DNA of 64,000 nucleotides, taken from positions 84,914 to 148,913 of IMG/VR virus record IMGVR_UViG_3300036790_000419; one strand, written 5' to 3'. Both the position numbers and the translations under genes were made by a program. Below, piece by piece: positions 13,546 to 21,902 of this stretch; within the stretch, counting starts at the first letter, position 1, and each line of letters opens with the position of its first letter. The stretch is from a virus. The notes beneath the pieces were generated by a model, which was given only the letters and a program-made list of their open reading frames with translations, ran no database searches and was not told the DNA's origin.

Positions 13546-13950
13546 GTGGACAGCGAGTGGGCGATCCGGGACGACGGGGAGTGGGCGGTCAGGGAAGAGC
13601 CGCCGCCGGAAGACGAAAGCAGCTCCCGGGCCGGCGATGACCCGGGAGCTGCTAGCGCTGACGGTACTGCGGCCCCTGACGCTGGCGAGTTACGAGCCGA
13701 GCTTGTCGAACTCACCCTTGTTCACGCCACCGAGGAAGGCGTGCCACTCATCCGGAGTGAAGCGGAGCACCGCCCCGTCCCGGTCACGGCTGTTGCGGAC
13801 GCCCACTACCCCGTTGCCGAGGTCCGCCGCTTCCACGCAGTTGCCGTTCGCGAAGCTCAGGGAACTCTTGACCCATTCAGGATCGGGTGCCATACACATT
13901 CTCCTGCCGTAGCTACCGAAAGTTGCAGCAGAGCCCATCTTGCCTGCTAA
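13546..13950 (+). CDS. doubtful reading frame with start-associated motif
   Basis: GTG at 13546 ends a motif copy (13532-13548). The first 20 residues look real (two copies of a D-E/D-EWA pattern), but the frame then runs through a perfect 13-bp palindrome and antisense to the DUF397 gene with poor composition. Probably a short gene that has lost its stop, or only its 5' part is meaningful. Confidence 0.3.
   Translation: MDSEWAIRDDGEWAVREEPPPEDESSSRAGDDPGAASADGTAAPDAGELRAELVELTLVHATEEGVPLIRSEAEHRPVPVTAVADAHYPVAEVRRFHAVAVREAQGTLDPFRIGCHTHSPAVATESCSRAHLAC
13618..13653. terminator. bidirectional palindromic terminator
   Basis: AGCAGCTCCCGGG (13618-13630) and its exact complement (13641-13653) with a 10-base loop. 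It lies between the rightward head genes and the leftward DUF397 gene. Confidence 0.7.
13690..13893 (-). CDS. DUF397-domain protein
   Basis: The 67-residue minus-strand product is a textbook DUF397 domain: WVKSSLS, GNCVEAADL, GVVGVRNSRDRDGAVLRFTP, EWHAFLGGV and EFDKL. In Streptomyces such proteins usually pair with an XRE-type regulator and act in developmental or toxin-antitoxin-like control; no partner is visible here. ATG at 13893 was chosen for the AGGAG eight bases upstream. It looks like a gene acquired from a host, within the head operon. Confidence 0.85.
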   Translation of the reverse strand: MAPDPEWVKSSLSFANGNCVEAADLGNGVVGVRNSRDRDGAVLRFTPDEWHAFLGGVNKGEFDKLGS

Positions 13951-13968
13951 CTAGACTCAAGTCAAGAG
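13946..13968. promoter_or_regulatory. divergent control region, TTGAC operator-like
   Basis: On the minus strand TTGACTTGAGTC (rightmost base 13966) resembles the TTGAC-N4-GT site at 3139, and TAGACT (13952-13957) is a plausible rightward -10. Spacing to a matching -35 is not convincing. Confidence 0.4.
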
Positions 13969-13973
13969 GAAGC

Positions 13974-14189
13974 ATGATCGCCAAGTCCCGCGAGGGCATA
14001 CCGGCCGAAGCAGCCGAGATCGCTGACCGCCTGGAAGCGGCCGGGCTGGACGACGCGGCGGCCAGCGTGCGCCGGGCCGCGCGGGTGGCGAGGACCGATC
14101 CCGCGCTGGCGGAGTCCATCCTGCGCGAGGCGGCCGATGACCTCATGGCCCGCAGTCCCGCCTACAGCCACCGGCGCAAAACCCCGTAG
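13974..14189 (+). CDS. small helical protein divergent to DUF397
   Basis: Seventy-one residues, ATG preceded by AGAGGA. Two Ala-rich helices are visible (AAEIADRLEAAGLDDAAASV and TDPALAESILREAADDL). It is divergent from the DUF397 gene across a short gap that holds TAGACT and the palindrome GACTCAAGTC, so the pair may be co-regulated. Function unknown. Confidence 0.55.
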   Translation: MIAKSREGIPAEAAEIADRLEAAGLDDAAASVRRAARVARTDPALAESILREAADDLMARSPAYSHRRKTP

Positions 14190-14204
14190 TCCGATAACAG
14201 GGGC

Positions 14205-15320
14205 ATGCTCGATGACCTGCGCTGCATCATCCCGTCGCCTTCGGAGCAGACGTTTTCTCCTGTCGATGACGTGCCTGTAGCGCTGGCACGCACCAGGCGG
14301 GTGACCGGCAGGCTCTTTGAGAAGCACATCCTCAACATGGGCGACCTGATCCACCCCAAGACCGGGGAGAAGATCCGGGTCGACGACGCCTTCGTGGCGT
14401 CGCTGCAGGACAACTTCACCCGGGGCGTGTGCGACATCGTGCAGGTCCCGCTGGCCAACGACCAGAACCAGCACGTGGAGAACCCGGGCGCCAACCTGGG
14501 CGAGGTCGTCGGCATCAGCGCGCGCGGCAAGAAGGTGTACGCGCTGCTCGACGCGCGCCAGGACGCGGAGAAGTTCGGCAAGACCTACCTGGGCGCCTCA
14601 GCGTTCCTGAGCACGAACTACACCGACAGCGCGACCGGCAAGAAGGCAGGCCCCACCCTGCTGCACGTGGCGGTCACCAACCGGCCCTACGTGACCGGCC
14701 TGGACGACTACAAGGAAGTCCTGGCCGCGTCGGCCGATAGCACAGGCGAAGTTGTCGTCCTGACTCCCGCGCCGCCGGAGGAAACCGTGCCGCTTACCAG
14801 GGAAGAGCTGCTCGCCGCTCTGAAGAACGAGCACGGCATCGACGTGGCCGCGCTGCAGGCCGCTGCCCCGCCCGCGCCGGACACCGCCGCGCTGACCGCC
14901 TCCGTCGTGCAGGCGCTCAAGGACGCCGGCATGGTGGGCCTGAGCGCTGATCCCGGCCAGGTGAGCCTGTCCGACGTCACCGCCGCGGTGGTCGAGCTGG
15001 CCGGCAGCAACAAGGGCCTGCGCAGCGAGGTGGACGGGCTGAAGCTGGCCGCCGCCGCGACCGAGGTGGACGGCTACATCGGCGCCGGCCGGCTGCTGCC
15101 GAAGACGCGCGAGACCGCCATCGAGATGGCACTGTCCAACCGTGCCGGGCTGGACTCGATCCTCGCTCCCGAGGACAAGCCCTACGTCGCCCTCGGCGTG
15201 CAGAAGGGCGTCTCCGGCCCGGACGGCGAGCAGCGCCAGGAGCAGGACGTCGATGCTGAGCTGGCGCGGCTGGCCGCGGAGCACAAGGAGTTCTTCACTC
15301 CGGACGGCACCCGGAACTGA
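14205..15320 (+). CDS. prohead protease fused to scaffold (Mu I-like)
   Basis: The 371-residue protein processes the head shell and, through its helical C-terminal half, probably acts as scaffold. The N-terminal 180 residues follow the Mu gpI-like pattern: VPLANDQNQHVENPGANLGEVVG, a YLGASAFLSTNY segment and the closing LLHVAVTNRPYVTGLDDY. The C-terminal part is Ala/Glu-rich and predicted helical. ATG is placed by a motif copy (CCGATAACAGGGGCATG). It precedes the decoration and capsid genes as expected. Confidence 0.75.
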   Translation: MLDDLRCIIPSPSEQTFSPVDDVPVALARTRRVTGRLFEKHILNMGDLIHPKTGEKIRVDDAFVASLQDNFTRGVCDIVQVPLANDQNQHVENPGANLGEVVGISARGKKVYALLDARQDAEKFGKTYLGASAFLSTNYTDSATGKKAGPTLLHVAVTNRPYVTGLDDYKEVLAASADSTGEVVVLTPAPPEETVPLTREELLAALKNEHGIDVAALQAAAPPAPDTAALTASVVQALKDAGMVGLSADPGQVSLSDVTAAVVELAGSNKGLRSEVDGLKLAAAATEVDGYIGAGRLLPKTRETAIEMALSNRAGLDSILAPEDKPYVALGVQKGVSGPDGEQRQEQDVDAELARLAAEHKEFFTPDGTRN

Positions 15321-15348
15321 CCGGGTTTAGCGACGAGGAGCGCGGCAG

Positions 15349-16038
15349 ATGCCATCCAACGACAGCTTCGAGTTCGACTACCCGCCGGGTTACGTCAAGC
15401 CGACGCACGAGTACGGCCAGTCGTACGGCGACGAGTTCCACGCTGAGGCGGTTCAGGAACTCCTGCTGTCCTATGCCGGCTTCACCCAGCGGGGCGTCAC
15501 CCTGGCGGCCGGGCAGGGCGTGCTGCCGACTGGCTGCATCATCGCCCGGCACGTCGCCTCCGGCCGGTACTTCTCCTACCAGGCGGGCGCCACCGACGGG
15601 CGGCAGGTCCCGGTCGGCGTGCTGCGCGACTCCCGTGACACCGGCGGCCCCGGCGCGGCGAGCCTGTCCGCCTTCAACGCCGGCACCAACGGCGTGAACC
15701 CGGACGGCATCACGCTGGTCGGCGGCGCGGTCGTCTTCCCGGCGAGCCCGGGCGGCAAGGTGGCGACCGACGCGCTCGGCAACATGGTGGTGCGCGGCAT
15801 CCTCAACGGCAACGTGGTCTCCGGCACCGACACGACCAACATCATCAACGGGCGCGGCCTCGGCTCCGGGGTCGGCCAGTCGATGGTGCTGCTCGGCGCG
15901 CGGTACGTGCCCTACGGCGGCGCGGTCTCCGGTGCCTCCCTCGGTGCCCCGTTCCCCGGCGGCCCGATGGACGGCGTGCCGCCGAGCAACGCGGGCGTGG
16001 TGCCGACCGGCGTCGGGGTCTCGGCGTTTATTTTCTGA
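15349..16038 (+). CDS. capsid decoration protein (lambda gpD-like)
   Basis: The 229-residue product fits a head decoration protein that stabilises the expanded capsid. Recognised by the gpD-like core GCIIARHVASGRYFSY, DGRQVPVGVLRD and the Gly-rich C-terminal beta region. GAGGAG lies upstream of the ATG. It follows the protease as in lambda-like head operons. It is longer than lambda gpD (110 residues), so it has extra C-terminal sequence. Confidence 0.7.
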   Translation: MPSNDSFEFDYPPGYVKPTHEYGQSYGDEFHAEAVQELLLSYAGFTQRGVTLAAGQGVLPTGCIIARHVASGRYFSYQAGATDGRQVPVGVLRDSRDTGGPGAASLSAFNAGTNGVNPDGITLVGGAVVFPASPGGKVATDALGNMVVRGILNGNVVSGTDTTNIINGRGLGSGVGQSMVLLGARYVPYGGAVSGASLGAPFPGGPMDGVPPSNAGVVPTGVGVSAFIF

Positions 16039-16364
16039 TGGCTGACGGGCTGCTGTGGGCCTACAGCGGGCCTGCGCTCACGCAGGCGAAGAGCCCGCTC
16101 AACTCACCGTGGTTCGCGCTAGGGGGGCCACAGCTTTCTGCCAACAGCATCAGCCAGGCCCTGCTCTCATGGGCTGCGGCCGGGGGCACCACCACGGTGA
16201 CCGTGCAGGGCAGCTTTGACGGGGTGAACGTGGACGCGGACCTCACCTACACGGTGACGACAGGTACGCCGTTCAGCATCATTACCCCGTACTTCCGAGT
16301 GAACGTGGCACAGACCGTGGCAGATGCGACCAAGACCAAACTGGTTCTCGTTGGAAGGTCCTGA
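16038..16364 (+). CDS. small structural protein candidate
   Basis: The 108 residues, start overlapping the decoration gene's stop, look beta-rich (TVTVQGSFDGVNVDADLTYTV). The fold suggests a small virion surface or fibre-like protein. No homologue recognised. Confidence 0.55.
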   Translation: MADGLLWAYSGPALTQAKSPLNSPWFALGGPQLSANSISQALLSWAAAGGTTTVTVQGSFDGVNVDADLTYTVTTGTPFSIITPYFRVNVAQTVADATKTKLVLVGRS

Positions 16365-16367
16365 CCG

Positions 16368-16685
16368 GTGATTTACGCGCAAGTAATTAGCATTCCTGCG
16401 AGTTCGGTCGTCGAGGTCTTCACGGAGATGGGTATCGACCCTCTCCGCTGCGAAGTCATTGTTCAGTTCGAGAGCCCGGTCGTTACCGGGATCGTGCTGT
16501 TTCTCGCGCAGGACGCTGCCGGAACCAATGTCGGGCCAGCGCTTGACACGGAGGCCGTGGGCAGCGGGGGGGCTGCGCTCCCGCTGGCTACCTCCCGTTT
16601 CTGCACGGATAAGGACCCGGTGTACCTCCAGAACACGCACAGCTCCGCAATTAACGTGGCAGTCGCGCTCACTGACCACCCCTAA
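16368..16685 (+). CDS. small structural protein candidate
   Basis: The 105-residue product is beta-rich with VEVIVQFES-like strands. Codon use here is less GC-rich than in the neighbours, hinting at recent acquisition. It is part of the run between decoration protein and capsid. Not recognised. Confidence 0.5.
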   Translation: MIYAQVISIPASSVVEVFTEMGIDPLRCEVIVQFESPVVTGIVLFLAQDAAGTNVGPALDTEAVGSGGAALPLATSRFCTDKDPVYLQNTHSSAINVAVALTDHP

Positions 16686-16704
16686 CCCCGCCGATAGCCC
16701 GGTC

Positions 16705-17046
16705 GTGTGGGTTCCGTGGAGGACTCTTCAGGTCGTGCTCCAGAAGATGGAGGCACGGCTCGACCAGCGGCTGTCACAGCTTGACAGCAGACTAGGAGCT
16801 GTAATGGCATCGCAGGATGACATCGACGCGGCAGTCACGCAGATCAACACCACGCTGGGCGACCTGCAGGCGCAGTCGACGGCCATCGGCACGGACGTGA
16901 CCGCCATCCAGGCCGCGCTCGCGGCCCTCCCGGCGGACGTGGACACCTCGGCCCTCAACGCCGCGGTGGCCTCGCTCGCGCAGAACCAGGCGAGCCTGGA
17001 CACCTCGGTCGGCGGCCTGTCCGCCGTGGTGCCGCCTGTCTCCTGA
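16705..17046 (+). CDS. coiled-coil protein (fibre stalk candidate)
   Basis: The 113-residue product starts at the GTG that ends a motif copy (16691-16707). From residue 15 on it is a heptad coiled coil (LQKMEARLDQRLSQLDSRLG, then ITQ/LQAQST/IQAAL repeats). It could form a trimeric stalk on the capsid. A terminator follows. Confidence 0.6.
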   Translation: MWVPWRTLQVVLQKMEARLDQRLSQLDSRLGAVMASQDDIDAAVTQINTTLGDLQAQSTAIGTDVTAIQAALAALPADVDTSALNAAVASLAQNQASLDTSVGGLSAVVPPVS

Positions 17047-17079
17047 GATTGACGGTTGCGCAGTACACCGCCAGTGCCA

Positions 17080-17113
17080 GCCCCCGGACCCACCCTCCGG
17101 GGGCCGGCTTTTT
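17080..17113 (+). terminator. intrinsic terminator
   Basis: GCCCCCGGA/TCCGGGGGC stem, 7-base loop, then CGGCTTTTT. Ends the decoration-gene transcript before the oppositely oriented nuclease. Confidence 0.8.
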
Positions 17114-17132
17114 GCTATAGCCCTGTTCTGCG

Positions 17133-17948
17133 CTAGGGCTCTGTTCGAACTGTCGGCCGGGCTTTTCGCGACCGAGGTACCTGTGTCCGGACTGGCCAAG
17201 CATGCCAGGGCTGCGGGCAGGCGTCGTTTCTGTGGCGCTCGATGTAGTCGGCTGCGGCCCGGAGCCAGTCCGGGTTGTCGTCGAACAGCCCGATCCCCTG
17301 GTTGTGCCGGTGGCACAGCAGGTCCCGGAGATGATCAGTAGCGTGGTCGTGGTCGACCGGCAGGCCCCAGTTCCCTTCTCGCCAGTTCTGCGTAGGGGGA
17401 GGTGACGGCGGTTCCCCGCAGATCGCGCAGCGGTTGCCCTGGGCCGCGACCATCTCCTGGTACTGCTCGGGCGTGACCCCGTAACGACGGAAGCGCTCAC
17501 TGAGCCGCCATGGTGCGTTTATCTCCCGGCAGCTTCTTGAGCAGTACGCCTGATTTCCTTTACCGTGGCTGTTTCCTTTAACGACGAATTCGCGGGAGAG
17601 CAGGTGCCGTCCGTCCTCATCACGTTCGGGTAGCTCACAGCGTGGGTTGGCGCACACGAGTGTGAAGTCTGGGCGGCCAGGGCAGTCTGCTCCGCAGGTC
17701 TTGCTGTCTGCCCTGGACGGCTGATACGTGCGCTGGCATTTCTCGCACTGCCGTGGTCCGGGCTTCAGGTCTTCGAACATGCCCGCGCTGTCTCGGGTCC
17801 CTCCGCGTTTCCTGTTTGAGAGGGTCATCGCGCAGTTCCGGCCGGTTGAAGGCGGGCATGCCTCTTGCTTCCTGCGTACTGGTGTGAACTCTGCTTGGCA
17901 GATCACGCAGTTTCTGGGTTGAGCCCCAGCTAGTCGTCCCTGTGCCAT
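17133..17948 (-). CDS. endonuclease VII-like HNH nuclease
   Basis: The 271-residue minus-strand protein has two N-terminal zinc-binding modules (CVICQAEF and CEKCQRTY with partner cysteines). The C-terminal recombination endonuclease VII domain shows CAICGEPP, LPVDHDHATDHLRDLLCHRHN and NQGIGLFDDNPDWLRAAADY. Such genes are mobile homing nucleases in phages. It sits alone, reversed, between the decoration and capsid genes, at lower GC than its surroundings. GGGAG eight bases before the ATG supports the start. Confidence 0.88.
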   Translation of the reverse strand: MAQGRLAGAQPRNCVICQAEFTPVRRKQEACPPSTGRNCAMTLSNRKRGGTRDSAGMFEDLKPGPRQCEKCQRTYQPSRADSKTCGADCPGRPDFTLVCANPRCELPERDEDGRHLLSREFVVKGNSHGKGNQAYCSRSCREINAPWRLSERFRRYGVTPEQYQEMVAAQGNRCAICGEPPSPPPTQNWREGNWGLPVDHDHATDHLRDLLCHRHNQGIGLFDDNPDWLRAAADYIERHRNDACPQPWHAWPVRTQVPRSRKARPTVRTEP

Positions 17949-17962
17949 GGTTCTTCTCCCCG

Positions 17963-17979
17963 CCGATTAGACACGCGTA
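17963..17979 (+). promoter_or_regulatory. start-associated motif without a start codon
   Basis: CCGATTAGACACGCGTA matches the recurrent 17-base block but ends in GTA. The major capsid gene begins about 100 bases downstream, so it may set the 5' end of the capsid mRNA. Confidence 0.5.
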
Positions 17980-18079
17980 AAGGCCAGCCATGTGGCCCGG
18001 TGATTCGGGCGGCGCAGGCCGGGCACCCGCAGGTGTCGCTGCTACAGACATTTATTAGTCTACACCAGCTCACTAAGGG

Positions 18080-19288
18080 GTGGTCGAGATTCCTGACATA
18101 AGTCTACTCGAACCGGTAGTGCTACGCGGAGTAGTCGAGAAGTTCGTGACTCCGGAGACCCTGCTGCTGCTGAACAGGCTCGACCAGACCCCCTGGCCTT
18201 TCCCCAGCGCCACCTGGGACGTGGTGAAGGGCAGCCGCGCGGTCGCCAAGCCGAACGTGCCCAACAGCGAGGCGCACATCATCTCCCGGCTCGGCCGCAG
18301 CCAGGAGTCCGCGAGCTTCATCTACCTGCGCGAGAAGAAGGTCTTCGAGCCGACCACGCTGCACTGGCTGAGGACGCCGGGCGAGATCGCCCGCATCAAC
18401 GCCGAGCAGGCGGTGCTGCGCGAGATCAACGACCTCAACCAGCGGTTCGACAACTTCGCGGAGTGGAGCTGCTGGCAGGCCCTGGGCGGGGCGATCCAGT
18501 ACAACTACGCGGACATCCAGGCGACGGTCGACTACAAGTTCCCGTCGAGCCACTTCGTAACGCCCGCCGTGCCGTGGGTCACCAACACCGCGCTGGGCTA
18601 CTACACCACCGGCGGCACGTCGGTGAACAGCGGGGCGCCGGGCAGCGCGGCAACGCTCGGCCAGGCCAACACGAACCTGAACACCGGCGGTGCCGGCGGC
18701 ATCACCTACGCCACCCCGGTCGGCATCATCGAGGACGTCCGGTCCTGGAAGAGGCTGCTGCAGGTGCACGGCCGGGTGCCCGCCAAGGAGACCTTCGGTA
18801 CCTCGGTCACCATGGCGGGCCTGATGGAGGCCTGGGTGAGTGCCACGCAGGCCTCCACCGTGTCCATCCCGGCGACCATGCTGTCCGACCGGATGAAGGA
18901 CGAGTACTACTCGACCGGCATCATGACCGGCTTCATGGGCTTGACCTGGACCACGGTGGAGCAGGTCTTCGAGTCTGACCTCGGCAACCTGACGTTCTTC
19001 GTCCCGGACGGCCAGCTCTACATCGGGAACTACACCGACCAGCGGCCGGTGGAGATCCTGGTGGGCCCGACGGCCGATGACGAGGCGCCCCAGGGCTTCA
19101 CCGGCAAGTACGCGAAGACCTGGAAGGAGAAGGACCCGTCGGCCAGGCAGTACCTCCTGGAATGGCACCTCCTGCCGATCGTGACCAGGCCGGAGCAGAT
19201 GCTGGTGGCCACCAACGTCATCTCGGCCGGCGAGGACAACGCCGCGCCCGCGGGCTACTACAACGGCGGCGCCGGGTCGGTCGACTAA
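18080..19288 (+). CDS. major capsid protein (lambda gpE-like)
   Basis: The 402-residue protein forms the capsid shell. Family clues: the N-terminal LLNRLDQTP...FP segment, the central RTPGEIARINAEQAVLREI and NQRFDNFAEW helices, and the C-terminal SARQYLLEWHLLPIVTRPEQML, all in the phage_cap_E pattern. It follows decoration and protease genes. GTG at 18080 is preceded by a tight AAGGGG; a start at 18083 is also possible. A strong palindromic terminator follows, as expected for a highly expressed gene. Confidence 0.85.
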   Translation: MVEIPDISLLEPVVLRGVVEKFVTPETLLLLNRLDQTPWPFPSATWDVVKGSRAVAKPNVPNSEAHIISRLGRSQESASFIYLREKKVFEPTTLHWLRTPGEIARINAEQAVLREINDLNQRFDNFAEWSCWQALGGAIQYNYADIQATVDYKFPSSHFVTPAVPWVTNTALGYYTTGGTSVNSGAPGSAATLGQANTNLNTGGAGGITYATPVGIIEDVRSWKRLLQVHGRVPAKETFGTSVTMAGLMEAWVSATQASTVSIPATMLSDRMKDEYYSTGIMTGFMGLTWTTVEQVFESDLGNLTFFVPDGQLYIGNYTDQRPVEILVGPTADDEAPQGFTGKYAKTWKEKDPSARQYLLEWHLLPIVTRPEQMLVATNVISAGEDNAAPAGYYNGGAGSVD

Positions 19289-19320
19289 GCTGAGGCCAGC
19301 TCTGCCCTAGAGCTGCGGTT

Positions 19321-19360
19321 GCGGAGAGCCCCCGGTAGTAGACGGCCGGGGGCTCTCCGC
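19321..19360. terminator. 15-bp perfect terminator after major capsid
   Basis: GCGGAGAGCCCCCGG (19321-19335) pairs exactly with 19346-19360 around a 10-base loop. Confidence 0.8.
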
Positions 19361-19380
19361 GCCCGGGCGTAGTAGTTACC

Positions 19381-19584
19381 GTGCCGCGGCACGGGCCCTC
19401 CTCCCCGGACCCGGCACCGGGAATGAGGGAGGGGCGGAGGCAAACTGCTGGCCCGGAACGAGACACGCCGGCCCCGGCCGACGGCGAGGATCTCCGGGCA
19501 GAGCCGCTAGCCGTCCCTCCCGATTTCCGGGTATGCTCCGTGACTGCTAAGGGGATTCACCGTCAGGGCCGCCTTGCCCGCTAA
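19381..19584 (+). CDS. uncertain small frame after capsid
   Basis: Sixty-seven codons from GTG at 19381, five bases after TAGTAG, which may be a leaderless -10. The composition (Pro/Arg-rich) is weakly protein-like. A slightly shortened start-associated motif at 19520-19535 points to an internal ATG of a 5-codon frame. Only the C-terminal stretch may be translated. Confidence 0.25.
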   Translation: MPRHGPSSPDPAPGMREGRRQTAGPERDTPAPADGEDLRAEPLAVPPDFRVCSVTAKGIHRQGRLAR

Positions 19585-19597
19585 GCCCTGGCCTCGA

Positions 19598-19624
19598 AGG
19601 GGCCCGGCCCGCAACCGGGCCCCT
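19598..19624. terminator. palindromic terminator
   Basis: AGGGGCCCGG / CCGGGCCCCT with a 7-base loop, 13 bases before the next motif copy. Confidence 0.65.
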
Positions 19625-19650
19625 CTCGTGTTTCCGCCGATTGCCCTCGC

Positions 19651-20361
19651 ATGGCAGGACTGAGCGGCGAGCAGGCCGTTATCGACGTGGTGGCCCTCTC
19701 CGAGCGGCTGTGCCCCAGCACCTCCAACGAAACCGCCGCAAGACTGGAACTGCCGCCCGAGGTTCCAGCGGAAATTGGGCCCTCCTGCGCGCTCGGGCAC
19801 CCCAACGCGCCCGGCATGCGGTTCTGCGGCGCGTGCGGGCTGCCGGTCGGCGCGTCCATCCCGGTGCGCGGCGAGCCCCAGCGGCCCAAGCCGGCCGGCC
19901 AGCTGACCCCGGCGGAGAAAGCGGAGCGCGAGCGGCAGCACGCTGAGGCCGTGGCCGCCGCCGCGCGGTTCGAGAACCAGCCCCAGCGGTTCGTGCCGGC
20001 TGAGGGCGAGGCCGTGCTCATCCACTTCGTGGCCGACGGGCTGACCGCGTTCGGCCAGGTCTGGTACCGCGGGCAGGAGCTGCAGATCGGCCCGGATCAC
20101 CCGCGCTGGGCCGAGGCCCTGGGGTGGATCACCCTTAACCGCTTCCAGCAGGCCAGTCGCTGGGGTGAGCAGAAGTTCGACTTCGGCCCCTGGCCCGGCC
20201 GCCGCCACGTCGATGCCCTGGGCAGCTTCGAGCAGCTGACCGGCACCGACCCTCAGGGCAACAAGGTGGCCATCACCGGGCCGACCGAGCAGCAACTGCG
20301 CGACGCGGACGCGGCGGAGCGCAGGCGCGGCCGGGCGGTGCCCGCCCCGGCGTTCGGGTAA
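19651..20361 (+). CDS. zinc-ribbon-containing hypothetical protein
   Basis: The 236-residue product starts at the ATG of a motif copy (19637-19653). Residues 48-75 hold a zinc-ribbon-like CALGHPNAPGMRFCGACG. A charged helix follows (TPAEKAERERQHAEAVAAAA), then a C-terminal domain with VLIHFVADGLTAFGQVWYRG. It is common next to capsid genes of actinophages; the role is unknown, possibly virion-associated. Confidence 0.6.
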   Translation: MAGLSGEQAVIDVVALSERLCPSTSNETAARLELPPEVPAEIGPSCALGHPNAPGMRFCGACGLPVGASIPVRGEPQRPKPAGQLTPAEKAERERQHAEAVAAAARFENQPQRFVPAEGEAVLIHFVADGLTAFGQVWYRGQELQIGPDHPRWAEALGWITLNRFQQASRWGEQKFDFGPWPGRRHVDALGSFEQLTGTDPQGNKVAITGPTEQQLRDADAAERRRGRAVPAPAFG

Positions 20362-20366
20362 CCGCC

Positions 20367-21902
20367 GTGGCGCTGCCGGGCGGCCTGGCCACGGTCGAGG
20401 TCACCGGGCTGAACCTGCTGTCGCTGGACGGCACGCCGCTGTCCGGCACCGTAATCTTCAGCGTTGACGGGCCGGTCGCCGCTCCGGCGGTCAGCGCGCT
20501 GCTGGAGGGCTCGGCCGCGGCGGAAGTGCAGGACGGGGTGATGGAGCCGCTGGTCATCCCGGCTACCGACTGCGTCTCCCCCGGCTTCTCCTACACGGTC
20601 ACGCAGCGGCTGACCACCCCGGACGGGCCGGGCGGCAACCCGGTGCCGTCCGCCGGGGTGGCCATCCCGTCGAGCCTGGGCCCGTCGGTCGACCTGTCGT
20701 CCCTGGTGCCGTCGGCTCCTGTCCCCCCGCCGTCGGCATTCGGCACGGCCAACACCTGGGCGCAGACCCAGGCCTTTGAGGGCTCCCCGCCCCTGCTCGT
20801 GCCTGAGGGCGCAGCGGACGGCTACGTGTGGACCTCGGACGCTGACGGGGGCGGCAGCTGGCAGCCGGCCGGCGGTGGCGTCCCCGGCTCCGGCACGGTC
20901 ACCTCGGTCAGCGTCGCGAGCGCCAACGGGTTCGCCGGCACGGTCGCCAACCCGGGCACCGTGCCGCAGCTCACGCTCAAGACCACGGTCACGGGGCTGC
21001 TGAAGGGCAGCAGCGCCGCCGGCGCGGTCGCCGCCGCGGCCGCGGGTACCGACTACCTCGCGCCGGGCGGCTCGGGCGCGGCCCTGACGGGCATCACCGC
21101 CGCGCAGGCCGGCGCGGACGCCGCCGGCGCTGCCGCCAGTGCCCAGGCGGCCAGCCTGCAGAAGTCCGCCAGCCTGGGCGACGTCGCCTCGCCCGCCACG
21201 GCCAGGGCTAACCTGGGCCTCGGGTCGGCGGCGGTCCAGTCGTCCGCCGCATTCGACGCGGCGGGCGCCGCGTCGGCCGTCGAGGCCCTGGCGCTGCTCA
21301 TCGCGAGCAACCTGTCAGACCTGCAGTCGGCGGCGACCGCTCGCTCCAACCTGGGGCTCGGCACCGCTGCCACCCAGGCGTCGGGCGCGTTCGACGCGGC
21401 AGGCGCGGCGGCTTCGGCGCAGTCAGCGGCCGAGGCTTTCGCGTCCGGGCTGCAGCCGTCCTCAGGCAGCCCGCTGGCGGTCACTGACGGCGGCACCGGC
21501 CTGTCGGCTGCGTCGCTGGCCGTGCTGCTCGCCAGCCTGCTCGCGGCCGGCGGCGGGGCGATGGGCGCGGGCCTCGCGCCGAAGGTCGTCTCGCTGTCCC
21601 AGTCGGGCGGGTCGGTCGCCGTTGACGCGAGCGCCGGCAACGCGCTCAACCTGACGCTCACCGCTTCCGGCTGGACGATAGCCAACCCGTCCGGCCCCGC
21701 CGACGCGGAGGTGATCCGCTTCCGGATCACGCAGGGCGCCGGCGGCTCGTTCACCGTGGCGTGGGGCAGCGCCTACGACTTCGGGTCTGGCAGTGCCCCG
21801 ACGCTGAGCACCGCCGCCGGCAAGGTCGACATCATCGCCTTCGAGTACGTCAGCTCCAACAGCAAGTGGTGCTGCCTTAACAACGGGGGCCTGGATTACT
21901 GA
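20367..21902 (+). CDS. tail-fibre-like or receptor-binding protein
   Basis: The 511-residue protein carries an N-terminal beta domain, a Gly/Ser/Pro linker, and repeats of the phage tail-fibre type: (A/S)NL-x-DL-x-S-x-ATAR-x-NLGLG, twice near residues 270-335, with GTDYLAPGGSGAALTGI before them. The C-terminal domain (VVSLSQSGGSVAVDASAGN to KWCCLNNGGLDY) resembles fibre tip domains. Its place among head genes is unusual, so a head fibre is also possible. Confidence 0.65.
   Translation: MALPGGLATVEVTGLNLLSLDGTPLSGTVIFSVDGPVAAPAVSALLEGSAAAEVQDGVMEPLVIPATDCVSPGFSYTVTQRLTTPDGPGGNPVPSAGVAIPSSLGPSVDLSSLVPSAPVPPPSAFGTANTWAQTQAFEGSPPLLVPEGAADGYVWTSDADGGGSWQPAGGGVPGSGTVTSVSVASANGFAGTVANPGTVPQLTLKTTVTGLLKGSSAAGAVAAAAAGTDYLAPGGSGAALTGITAAQAGADAAGAAASAQAASLQKSASLGDVASPATARANLGLGSAAVQSSAAFDAAGAASAVEALALLIASNLSDLQSAATARSNLGLGTAATQASGAFDAAGAAASAQSAAEAFASGLQPSSGSPLAVTDGGTGLSAASLAVLLASLLAAGGGAMGAGLAPKVVSLSQSGGSVAVDASAGNALNLTLTASGWTIANPSGPADAEVIRFRITQGAGGSFTVAWGSAYDFGSGSAPTLSTAAGKVDIIAFEYVSSNSKWCCLNNGGLDY

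Noticed and set aside
19533-19550. Gene start indicated by the shortened motif at 19520
   Set aside because: The ATG opens only a 5-codon frame; no longer product is supported.
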